Shown here one piece after another: positions 14,701-25,632 of a DNA stretch of 64,000 nt (positions are counted from its first letter, which is position 1; every line of letters starts with the position of its first letter). Under the pieces are notes generated by a model. That model saw only the letters and a list, made by a program, of their open reading frames with translations. It had not been told where the DNA came from and ran no database searches. The stretch comes from Motacilla alba alba (Eukaryota; Chordata; Aves; Passeriformes; Motacillidae): NCBI RefSeq assembly GCF_015832195.1, contig NC_052017.1, forward strand, positions 9,190,790-9,254,789, written 5' to 3'. Made by a program: the position numbers and the translations under genes.

Positions 14701-14722
14701 CAGGTGCTCACACCAGCACCTG
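14701..14722. repeat. Perfect 8-bp inverted repeat carrying two E2-boxes
   Basis: CAGGTGCT (14701-14708) and AGCACCTG (14715-14722) are exact reverse complements around a 6-base loop. Each arm contains a CAGGTG/CACCTG E2-box, the core recognised by Snail and ZEB zinc-finger repressors. The symmetry is directly visible; any protein binding is inference. Confidence 0.55.
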
Positions 14723-15207
14723 AACAGGAACAGGACAGGGGTAAGCCCAAAAAGCAGCTGCACTGACTTAGCTAAATCACACAGAGGAAGTCTAGAAGCA
14801 ATTTTGCCACAATAATTTTCCCCTTCATATGTGTTAAAAAGCCTTCCTGAGATTATGCATGTATGTTCAGGATGTAAATTGGTTCCATCTGCACAGTGTG
14901 GAATGCTAGTTCAAGTGTCCATCACTTCAAGGACCTCTGAACTTTTCTCCAAATCCAAGTATAAAATACCTTGGAAATATGAATTAATAATGTGTATTAA
15001 AGTGAAAATGCTCTTTTCTTTTTTGAAGTATGTATCAGCCTACACCAAGCTGATACTAATACAACAGCAAACCATACTTAGAAGACTGCTATTAAGTTGT
15101 CACATATATTCATATTTAAGCATTCAAGTTTGAAAATTTCAACTCAAATAACTTCCTCAGAGACAATATGTCAGATGGGCTTGAGTTCCACAACCAAGTA
15201 TTAGACT

Positions 15208-15270
15208 GTATACAAATATAAATATACAAATATACAAATATACTAGGCTGCATAAAAATATACAAATATA
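15208..15270. repeat. ATACAAAT-type tandem simple repeat
   Basis: Imperfect 8-base units (TATACAAA/ATACAAAT) are repeated from 15208 to about 15244. One further unit block, at about 15256-15270, follows a short interruption. It is AT-rich satellite-like sequence without coding potential. Confidence 0.75.
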
Positions 15271-15578
15271 TCAGGATGCTTGGAAAAATTCATTCAGAAT
15301 GGTTTTTTATAAAAAGTATGACTAAAGACAAGTTGGAGCTCTGCTGAACAAAGACAGATGACTGCTCCATCTTGAGGGTACTGAGCCTTGGTTTTGTTCC
15401 AGATGCAGCAGGTCAGGTATGGAACATTTATGAGTCCAATTTCAGAAAGTAAACATAGTTGTTAGCTGTTCTCAAGATCAAGCTCATGCTAAGACACACC
15501 TTCTGTTACAAAAATCCACTTCATAAATGCATTAACCTGGACCTAACACAGCACAACCAGCAGCTCAAAACAGACAAT

Positions 15579-16076
15579 TATACCTGAGTACTCTGTGCAG
15601 TTCTGGGCCCCACAACTTAAGAAGGATGTGAAGGTCCTTGAATGCATCCAAAGGAGGGCAAAAAAGCTGATGAAAGGGTTGAAAGGTGTTTCTTATGAGG
15701 AGCAGGGAAGGGCTTTGGGTCACTCTGAAGGGTGACCTTGTTCTCTACAGCTTCCTGATGAGGGGAATTGGAAAGGGATGTGCTCAGCTTTTTTCCCTGG
15801 GATCCAGTGATGAGATGCATGGGAATGGCTCAAAACTGTGCCAGGGAGGGCTACAGTGGACATTAGGAATCATTTTTTTTGCTGAGAGGGTGGACAAGCA
15901 CTGGAACAGGCTCCCTAGAAAGATGGTTGATGCTCCAGGCCTGTCAGTGATTAAGAGGCATTTGGACAGTGCCCTTAACAACTTTTTTGGTTTTACTTCT
16001 GATCAGCCCTGAAGTGGTCAGAGAGTTGGACTGGATGATCCTTGTAGGTCCCTTCTAACTGAAATATCCTATTCTA
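15579..16076 (+). mobile_element. CR1 retrotransposon, 5'-truncated, 3' end intact
   Basis: This is the 3' part of a CR1 LINE. It begins at the end of the reverse-transcriptase reading frame: GAGTACTCTGTGCAGTTCTG at about 15588 corresponds to the Glu-Tyr-Cys-Val-Gln-Phe segment near the C-terminus. It continues through the usual CR1 3' untranslated region: an AAGGATGTGAAGGTCCTTGA-like segment, then TTGCTGAGAGGGTGGACAAGCACTGG, then CTGTCAGTGATTAAGAGGCATTTGG, then GGACTGGATGATCCTTGTAG. It ends with AACTGAAATATCCTATTCTA, a degenerate form of the terminal ATTCTA repeats. Only about 0.5 kb of a 4-5 kb element is present, as is normal for CR1 insertions. The open frames across it (15686-16012, + strand, and two on the - strand) are accidental. 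It seems one of the better preserved copies here; I would place it in a CR1-J/Y-like group only tentatively. Confidence 0.93.
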
Positions 16077-17944
16077 AGTTCCACAGCAGAACAAAGTACT
16101 ATGCTACTATGAAAAGCATTTTGTTGTCTATCTACTGAAATGCTTGTACAGTGTTCACAAGATATGTAGAGTATGGAAAATCAAGATAATCAGTCAATAG
16201 CTTCTTTCATTATCCTCTTTCTTCAATAAGATTATATTTTATGTACATAAATCATTTATTCCCCTAACAAAAGACACACCACAAAAAAACCAAACTTCAT
16301 CAATATGGCTCCCAAGAAATGCTATTTTCCACTCTCTCTAAGGTATGAGAAGAACTTCTTATACACAATAAACACAAATCCCCCTATAAAGGATGTAGAC
16401 TATTGAACACTGCAGGTATATTCCATCCCTTTTTGTCCTGGATATTACATAATGTATTTATTTATTATAACTGCAGAAGTAAATATTTAATTATCTAAAA
16501 AAAAGCAGGCTAGATTTTAGGGGTAAGAGTGGTACCCCAGCTGAGCTGCACTGGTATCTTCTCACCACTAACAGCACAGAAAAGACAAAGAAAACAGTTT
16601 TATCTGCAGAACTCCTTGTATTAACAAAAGGCTACTCCCTGGCCAGAACAGATTTTCCCCCACACCTCTTTTTTTCTTCTTTCTCTACTATTTCATTACC
16701 TTAGATATTACTAAATTTTCAAATGATTTCTAGAATTTTCAGCTTCTAATTATTTCCTTTCTGTCAGTCAAGCCAATCACTCATATCTTCTTAAAAACTG
16801 CTTCGATCTCTGTTTGAACAATGCCACTTCTGCGTAGGTGACAAGGGCTAATCATCAATGAAAAAAATATAAATAGAACCAATGGCTGCTTAAAACTATA
16901 TTTTAATCCTTAGGAAATCCACTGGGATATTAACAAAAGATGGTTTTGTCTGCAAAAAGGCATTAACATAGCCATTTATAAAACTAATAGGAAAGCGAGC
17001 AGTGCTCCAGTAATAATGAAAGTACACTGCAGAATAACATTATGGAAATAGGATACCAAATTGAAGAATTGACCTTGGGGCCCTGGCTTATCCTGGATGA
17101 AGATGACTTGTGAAATGAAAATTTGGCTGTAATTTGCTCTTGCTTTCCCTAAAAGGTTGAAGGCATTTCTATTTCAAATGAATAAAATGACTGTTAATTT
17201 CCTAGCATTAAGCAGGATACTCTTAAATATAGATATTTAAGGGGTTTGAAATATATTTTCAAGACTTATTCTTAGAAAACTTGAACTGGCTTTCTTTGAT
17301 TTCTACCATAGTCAATTTCTAACAGTTAATTTCTAAATCACTTCAGGGAGAAATGTGTGCTACAGCTGAATCTGTTGAATGCACTAAAGTATCAAGTGTT
17401 TATTCTTAACAGGATACATTGGTCTGAGCATCTGATACTATAAGTGAACATGAAATACAGAACATGAGGATATTCCTTCAAATAATCATATCACTTTCAA
17501 ATAATGGTAAAAAAAAATATTATCTGTTACAGAAGACAACAACAGCTAAAAATGTGAGCTTGATAGATTTGTTTAACATGAGACATTAAATTCTGGGCCC
17601 TCCATTTCAGGAAATGGGAAAATGTATCAGTATGGTGGCTGAAGCTAGGACTGAAATAATTTGAAACAAAGCAGAAGTTATGGGAGGATAATACTATATG
17701 CAAAATCAACAATTTGCATAAAGGGCTGTTTGTGAAGGTAGCAGGCATGTATCAAATACCACCAAGAATCACAAAGGAGAGGAACAGTCTTAAAACGTGC
17801 TTTTTACATCATTAGTTTTAATTATTGGTATAATTGTTGTGCCTAGCATTCTCAATAATTGTTCAGGGAATATGTTTAAAATACAAATATACAACAAAAA
17901 CCCCCCCCCATCTCTATATATTGACATATAACTGTATGTGTACA
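16077..17944. other. Unannotated AT-rich DNA
   Basis: No gene or named repeat seen. There are short T-rich and A-rich runs and a C9 run near 17902, directly before the microsatellite. Confidence 0.5.

Positions 17945-17990
<46 letters not shown>
17945..17990. repeat. Compound (TC)n(TA)n microsatellite
   Basis: About twelve TC units from 17945 run directly into TA units with one TG interruption, ending at about 17990. On both strands it gives frames reading Ser-Leu or Arg-Glu and Tyr-Ile repeats, which are not genes. It is expected to vary in length between individuals. Confidence 0.92.
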
Positions 17991-20664
17991 GACATATAAC
18001 ATACATTTATAACATAAATATGTAATTTACATATTACAGACCCATATGAAATAAAATAAAAATCTAAAATACTCTCCCCCAAGGAATATTTATGGCATTC
18101 AGACACAGATCCATGAAGTAAGAGCTTGGCCATACCGGGCAGAATGGAGCCATACTTTGTATGCTCCACAGAGGAGCACTTCAAGAAGGAATCTGAAGGA
18201 CATCTTTAAGTCAGCTCATGAATGGTTACAAATAGCATCTGTCAAACATGGTGGGTATGAGGGAGAAGGGCAAAGGTGCTTATTTGAAAATGAATACAAA
18301 GAAGAGAAATCCTGAAGTAACTGGTCAATCAGAAAAAGTAATTAAAACCTGTATTACTTATTTTAAAAAAGAAACCTAATACATTCAGAGTCTGTATTCA
18401 ATATAAGAAAAAAAATCTCAAATTACATGTCTAAACACAAAGAATTTAAATTTTTTATTATTTTACCAAATCTCAAATTTAAAAAAAAATAACATATTAG
18501 CAACCTCTTATGAGATCTTGCTATTAAGTATTCTTTTCATTAGTTCACTAAAGTGGAATCAAGTGCAAACAGTGAAAACCTTGCAGAAAACCATGATTTC
18601 TAAGACAATAGTATTCAGTAGCAGCTTACCAAACTCTCTTAAAAATATATTTTTTTTCTTGTTTCATTCCACAGTAGATTAATATTTGACCTACTGCTTT
18701 ACACCAAAGATAACTGGATAGTTCACGGGCTCCAGCATTACAAGGCACACCTGTAGGAGTCAGTGCACCTCTGGTTGGCTTTGCTTGGAGATGGATCACT
18801 CTGAGCTGCTCAGATGCAGGGCCACACAGCGAGTCCCAGGCATTTCTGTAGCCCCTATTGCCTTTTTAGGTATTTTTAGGAAGACAGCATAAACAGCAGT
18901 GCATATCGATTCTCTCCTGAATGTTTTCCTTGAAACATATAAGCCTCTCACAAGTACCTGACAGCGTTAGCAGAAGTGCTATTTTGTGTAACAGGCAGCT
19001 TAAAGAACTAAGTTCAAAGCCAAGCATAGGATGAGAAAAGTGAAAGGAGTTTCCTCTGTGTTGCATATAACACATTTCCTGTGACATAAAAATATAGCAA
19101 GCTTCACCTTCTCACTGTTTTGTTCAAAGTTCCTATCTGGAAGGTAGCTCCAGATTTCTTGGAAGAATCCTCTAAGCCTGGCTCTGAACCTCCTCATGAG
19201 TCATTAGCTCTCATGCTAATGCTGGCCTTAAACAGACCTTTTATCTCCTTGGTCCTTTATCAACCACAGACTGACAGATATCAGCACATTACCCTGTATC
19301 TCCTGCCTATCTGGTATCATCTCTCAAGGTGTAATGTGAAAGGTTAACTAGGATGCCCTCCTCTACTTTCCTCATTGATTAGAGACTTCACTCTCTAACC
19401 TTATCAACAGCCTTTGTTTTCCCATCCTCCAGCTTCAACTGAATTTTCTTCAACATATTTAAAAGAAAATGTCCATATGGGTATTACAGGTGATGTTTTG
19501 TTAATGTTATGCACATTGTTACTTGTTTCTCTCTTCCTCCATGTCCTGGATAGATGCATTCTAAAAATGTTCATGGTCTTTCATAATAACACTGTTGTAA
19601 ATAAATGAAAATTTCATACAAGCCCCTCTCTCCCACCAATTCCAACTGGGAATGTTCTAATAATAGTCAAATTTTTAGTCCTTGGCTGTATCAACTTTCC
19701 TTCTGTACTATTCATATGAATTTATCATTCTACTTTTCACAGGTGCACATTCTTTTCATTGTAATATTATTCTTTTTTTTATCAAGACAGAAGCACTGTT
19801 TCCAGACAATACTACATTAATATTGGCCCTAAAGTCAATAGTAAGAATATAAAGAGATCTTTTAGAAAATCAATTCTTCAGAAATTCTTTTAGAAAGCTC
19901 AGTCCAAGTACTTCTCTCATTAATACTTCCCATTGACATTCTATTAAGACATTGTATTCACTTTATACAATTCCTTCAATAGACTTTGTACTCTGAAATT
20001 TAAATAAAAATTTCTTATATAGACCAACCAATGGTCTGCTGACTTCCAGTTGATGCCATTGCCTCCATTTCCTGTCTAGAAACTAAGCTCTCCTCCAAAA
20101 AAAAAGAGGACAAAGCAAAGCAAAGCTTTTCAGGTCACTGGTATGATTCCTCTTGGGTAGATTTATAATATTGTCTTCCTCTTTAGCTCAGATCTGATTC
20201 CCCAGCTTGTGTTTGCCCTCAAACATAAGCACCACTAACTCTGCTCCACCTGTGCTGCTGTCTTTACAACACCTGCTGCCAGAACCCCCCTTCTGGAAAG
20301 TGCAATGGAGACTACACAGCATCAAGTTCCATACATGGGTTTTCCTTTAGTTGGGAGTAATTTCTGGTTTTGACAGTGTTAAGTCATCTCAGTTAATGTC
20401 AATCATAAAAAACCAAAAAAAGAAAAAATAGCAAAGCATTATTAGAACCATGGTATTGTCTCCTTTGAAAACCTTCACTGGCATGAAAGCAGTTCAGCTG
20501 GCAAATCTGTTGCTGTTTTATCACTTTGAATATTAACTGGAAGTTGTAGGAACTGTAGCTTTGTATATCTCCTGTCCACTTAAAAGGCCTTGTTTGGAAT
20601 AACTACTTCCAGAGGGATATTTTATTGACATGTGGTCCACACAACCTCAACCATTAACTAGACA

Positions 20665-20669
<5 letters not shown>
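17991..20669. other. Unannotated AT-rich DNA
   Basis: No supported gene or named repeat. A small GC-richer patch lies at about 18720-18850 without recognisable similarity. Open frames are all under 80 codons, apart from one that crosses the microsatellite. Confidence 0.5.
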
Positions 20670-20707
<38 letters not shown>

Positions 20708-20761
20708 TATATATATATATATACACACTATATATATATATACTCTATATATATATATATA

Positions 20762-20799
<38 letters not shown>

Positions 20800-20813
20800 G
20801 TATATACATCTTT
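20670..20813. repeat. Long interrupted (TA)n microsatellite
   Basis: About 140 bases are almost entirely TA dinucleotides. The blocks are separated by CACACTA (twice), CTC and single C interruptions, and it ends at TATATAATAGTATATAC. The repeated TACACACTA interruptions show that part of the array grew by duplication of a longer unit. The tract is self-complementary, so cruciform extrusion and sequencing or assembly error are both possible. Confidence 0.95.
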
Positions 20814-23800
20814 ATTCTGATAGTACATTTCTTGACTAGTATTTAGAGGATTAAACAAGAAAGCACTAAGAGAGAGGAATCAGAAGAGGTCTGATATGCT
20901 ACCAAAGGTGTCTAAGGTGTCTTTCAGCAGATTTCACATGCTAAAAGAGAAGCCTATTACACAGATGCCCTGAGGAGATTTTGTGCTTCAAACACAGGCT
21001 CTTTCTTACTCAATCAGCAGAAACCTCTCAGTCTTTTCCAAAATACAGCAACTGAGCTGATGGCAGTAGGAGCTCACAGCGCTGCACACTCACAAGTTGA
21101 CATCTCCTTTCCAATACTTGCACACCTATTAGTTTTTCAGGAAACCACTACAGCGAAGGATACTACAACAGTGAACATGATTTCTGAGCCTCTCCTATAT
21201 GGCTGCACTTAGCAATATGTTAATAATTTCTTTAGAAAACAGATGTAACTATTACAAAACATGGGCATGCTTGTAGAGAGATATAAATACAGGTATTTCT
21301 CATATCAGTTTATGTAATTCACTACCAGATAATGCTATTATGTCAAAGAGTTCCTAAAGAAACACTTCAGTTGTGATTCATGAAACTACAGAACATGCAA
21401 ATTCCTAAATAGGATTAAAGTATATGAAGTCGATCTATCATGTTTCATGATAAAGACCAGCAATGTGGTTAGGAAGAAATTTCTGCACTGAAATTAGCAT
21501 TTGGACTGACAATTGCATTTGTTGAACCTCAAAGTGCTCCCATTTTGTTCTATCGGGAGGAGAATTGTTAAAGATAAAAGAATACATCCATTTTTTGCTG
21601 GCTTGCAAGTTCAAAGATAACAAACAAATAAAGAAAAAATCCTGCAGTTTGTTAAAAGTCTGAGATATAGAATATTTCCTTTCTACTTCAATGTAATAGC
21701 ATTTTTATTACTAGACTTAAGAAGGAAGTCTAACTAAAACAAAAAAAAGAAGAAAAACAGAACTGACAAAAATAAATGACAAAAAGCTCTCACTCTCTTC
21801 AGTGTTCAGAAAAGTGAATTAACATATTTATTGAATTACATTGGCAATGAAGACAGCAATATATTGAAATTCATTGATTTTTTTTTCTTGACTTAAAAGC
21901 AACACAGATGCTTATTACGAAACAGCGGTTCCTCTTCTCATTTTTATCAACCCTTTTTTAACAGCCACTGACATTGACAGTTTCAAGCTTAATTGTACAT
22001 TCAGCATGTACTGTTAATGACATTAGATAAATGGATCACATCAGAATGCACTATCGTCAAAAGAGACCACGTGCCAATCTTACAAATTTAAAATCAAACA
22101 AGCTACTCTGTAGACCCTGACTCTTCAAGTTGTTTATCAACTGAGTACTAGAGAATATTTTGAATGTCATTATACATCAAAAGATGAAAGATGTGCCTAC
22201 CACAGCCCATGTTCCATTTCTACAATGAAATTTAATTACATGTTATAACTATGCTGTCTTAGAACTACGGTAATTAAAGGGGTACAGTACATTGGTGTTT
22301 TATTCATTGTAAGCCCTTATTTTCAGAGGGCTTAACTCAGCCATGCAAATTCACTCCCTCATCAAAGGGAGGAGTCTGTCACAAACACAGCAATGCTTGC
22401 TGCCACTATGCTAAAGCAGAGTTGAAAGTTATTTGCAGCATCATTCGGGATGTTGTGAGAGTGAGCCTTAAAAATGTTTTTCATTGCAATCTACAAGGCC
22501 TCAGAATAATACCTGTTTAAAACACCAGTTTGTATTGAGATGAAGGTTTGGTTTGTAGACATGTCTAATCAAATCTCTGAGCAAAATACTCTCAGCCTTA
22601 TGCAAAATATTTCTGCAAGCCCATTATAAGCACAAGCAGTGAGCTTCCCAACCACTCTGGATGCAAAAAAATCTATGTCCTTAAGCAGCAGGATGTTGGG
22701 ATAAAATTTTCACCTGCATAGGCAGTTGTAAATTGCAATCCTCTGCATCCACATGGGCATCAGAGCAAGACAGGGTGGCTGAGAGGAGGCAGCTTAATTG
22801 GCTGGCCGTGCTCCACAGGGGCAGTGGAGACTGCCTTGGAGAGGTGCCGAATTAACACATCTCACAGATTTCCCAGTCCTCCTTCACTGCTCTATAAAAC
22901 CAGCCCTGCCACCACAAGGCTCCCAGACACCCCAGATTATGCAGGCTGCCTCCATGTATGTGAGGTAGCAAGGAATAGCTGGATCTATCTTCCACAGTGT
23001 GTGCAGATACCCCATGAAATGAGCACTGTGCTTCCTTCCCAGACAAACTCCCTGGTCATGGTCTCACTTCTTGGATTTCCAGTGAAAATGAAACAAATTC
23101 ATAATATCAATTCCCCATAAACTATTCAAGACTCACATTACCTTCATTAGCCAAATCTAATATTTCACCTGTTCCTAATGCAAGGACATGTGAAATGTGT
23201 GGGTGAGAAGCTTTCAGGGAATCTAATCTCACGAGGTTTATTGCTTCCACTCAAGTTATGTAGTGTAAAGTGTGGGGCATTTCTTTGTGTATGTTGGGCA
23301 AATGCTTCTTTCTCCAAACCTAGATACAAAATATAGAAGCATAAAGCATCAATAAAAATCCCTTTATCCTCAATCCACTGAAGGAGGCATATGATTTCCA
23401 ATAAGCAGTCATCCAGTGTAGCAAAATCTTGTGACAACCAACAAAAGGGGCAATTTAAGGATGGAGCATTGCCTTGCTTCTGCAGATCTAAGACTTATTT
23501 TAAGCTTTTTTTTGTACGCGATCAAATCAGCATCAACCCAATTATGCCTAAGATCTATCTTCTTGTTAGATGGCAGGGTCAGTCACAAATGAGCAGCCTC
23601 TTGCAATTTTCCATCAAATCAGCTCTGTAATTTGAGAGCTAATGCAGACATCTCATGAAAACAAATCATCAGAGAGCAGTTCTCCCCCTCCTTCCCAAAA
23701 TGAAGCGTTCGGAGGGATTTGGGTTTCTCTTTAAAAGCCAATTCTCATCTCTGTGAAAGCCAAGGCAATCTATAGTAAACAAAAGTCAGTAGTCATTTTT

Positions 23801-24581
23801 AGACTTCCATGAATATTTCAAACCTCTGTGCACATCTTCTGCAAAAGCTTTCTCACTTTGTTCAGTAAAAGACAGGTTTTCAACTTTAAGTAAAAAATAC
23901 ACTCTGTAAGTGAAGGTATTTTGCAAAAAAAAAGACATCTGCATGAAACTTCAAAATGCAAATCTGTTATCATAAACTTACTTGCTGAGAGCTCAGCACC
24001 ATTTAAATAAAACCAGAAAAAAAACCCCAAACCTTCCTATTCAGTGTGTCTCATAATCCATAAATACTGGAAATCTTCAGAAAATCCTTATTTCTAATGA
24101 GGGGAGGAAAACACTGTGCATAATGAACTACAGACAAACCCAGACTTGAGCTGTTCCAGTCATCCAACCTCTGACTCCTTTCAGACAAACTAAGCCACTG
24201 ACTCTGTACATCTAAACTGCCAAGGTAAACAGTAGGATGATAAGAAAGACCCCTAAATTATTCAAAGTGGTTTCTGGGCTTCAAAAGACTCCTTCACTTT
24301 GTTCCTTTATACATCTACAGCTATTTAAGTTTGCCTGTGGCTCTGACACAGACAGCATTGTGCCTGTGATGTTGAAAGAGAGGAGTAATTCTGTAAGTTT
24401 GGGCAGACACTTCTCTGCTGGAGCACAGGTAGAAAGAGATGGCCACTTTGGCAGGCACTGGGATACAAGGATGTGACTCTAAAAAAGTCCTTCTGTCTGC
24501 TTTTTTATTTCCAGTTCCTCACACACTACAGCACTTCTATGTATGAGCTTGCTAATCTCTAAGGATCAAAAAATAAGCTGG
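20814..24581. other. Unannotated DNA
   Basis: No gene or named repeat is supported. The longest frame is 22824-23120 (98 codons, + strand), with no recognisable domain. The stretch about 22230-22400, with several homeodomain-type TAATTA/ATTAAA cores and an ATGCAAAT octamer near 22343, could be conserved noncoding sequence, but this cannot be judged without an alignment. Confidence 0.45.
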
Positions 24582-25632
24582 GATCATGTTTCGGTTGGAA
24601 AAAACCTCTCAGATCATTGAGCCCATCCAGTAACCCAGCACTGTCAAGCCCAAGGCCTCACCTGTGCTGAGAACAGGGGGACAATCACTGTCCTGATCCT
24701 GCTGGCCACACCATTTCTGATACAAGCCAGGATGTCATTGGCCTTCTTGACCACCTGGCCCATGTTCAGCTGCTGTCAACCAGCACTCCCAGGTCCTTTC
24801 CCCAGGGCCACTTTCCAGCCACTCTGTCCCCAGCCTGTAGCACTGCCTGGGGTTGTTGTGATACAAGTGCAGGGCCCACAATTTTGATTTGCTGAGCTTC
24901 ATATAATTGTCCACAGTCCATCAATCCAGCCTGTCCACACCCCTCGGCAGAACCCTCCCACTCTCCAGTTTGCATATGACACTCAACAGGGTGTCACATG
25001 CAAACTGACTGAGGATTTGTGTACTCAGCCCTCTCATCCAGATCATTGATACCAATATTAAACACACTGAGCTCTGGAGAGCACACTTGTGACCAGCCAC
25101 TGGCTGGATGTAACTCCATTCCCCACCACTCTCTTGCCCTGACCACCCAGCCAGTTTTTTACCCAGCAAAGACTACACCCCAGAGCAGTCAGCTTCTGCT
25201 GGAGAATGCTGTGGTATGCTGCCAAAGGCTTTACTGAAGTCTGGGCAGACACATCTACAGCCTTTCCCTCATCCACTAAATGGGTCACACTGTCATAGAA
25301 GGAGATCAGGTTGGTCAAGCAGGCCTGCCTTTCACAAATTCATGTGAGCTGCTTGCCCCTTCTCCCAAATGTCATAAACTCTCCCTTTTCTTCTGAGTTC
25401 CAGTAAAAACTCTCTGTTCAGCCAGGCTGGTCTTCCTTACCACCAGCAAAGATCTGGGATGGCCTACTCCTGCAGCGTTAGGATTTCCTTCCTAGACCCC
25501 TTTGCATTTCAGGACGGTCTTCCAAGGGACACTGCCAGCTCCTCTCACAAACAGGACAAAGTCAGCCCTCTGGAAGTCCAAAAGGCAGCCATTCTGCTGA
25601 CCCCCTCCTTACTTTTCTGAGAATCAAAAATT
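24582..25632 (-). mobile_element. CR1 retrotransposon, long but internally deleted copy
   Basis: Read on the - strand, this is a CR1 LINE from about 25632 (its 5' side) to 24582 (its 3' end). About 25350-25632 matches the region between the endonuclease and reverse-transcriptase domains. About 24655-25340 matches the reverse transcriptase. About 24582-24650 is the last part of the 3' tail, with the usual GGTTGGAAA...ACC motif. From the known order of CR1, I infer two internal deletions. One, near 25345, removes several hundred bases at the start of the reverse-transcriptase domain. The other, near 24650, removes most of the 3' untranslated region. The element is dead. Confidence 0.93.
24660..25335 (-). 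pseudogene. CR1 ORF2 reverse-transcriptase remnant
   Basis: This is the decayed core of the CR1 polymerase, which in an intact element copies its RNA into DNA at the insertion site. Recognisable pieces on the - strand include TNLISFYD...LVDEGKAVDV (within 25058-25318), then WVKNWL...RVV.NGV, then SQFACDT (25007-24990), then KDLGVLVDS near 24770. The catalytic FADD box reads FACD (25004-24993), so the first essential aspartate is lost. Frameshifts separate the pieces, the segment that should read DFSKAFDTVSH is scrambled, and the PQGSVLGP box has a small deletion. No functional product is possible. Confidence 0.9.

Larger units (their letters stand above)
10681..15207. other. Unannotated AT-rich DNA with a few short hairpins
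   Basis: No gene or named repeat. Visible structure is limited to a 9-bp hairpin with a GAAA loop (12888-12909), a 7-bp hairpin (14509-14526) inside a 15-bp-period direct repeat, an 8-bp hairpin (14701-14722), and T-rich runs at about 14081-14107. Confidence 0.45.

Noticed and set aside
15686..16012. 108-codon frame as a protein gene
   Set aside because: It lies wholly inside the 3' untranslated region of a CR1 retrotransposon.
17834..18184. Frames with Ser-Leu, Arg-Glu and Tyr-Ile repeats
   Set aside because: They are translations of the TC/TA microsatellite.
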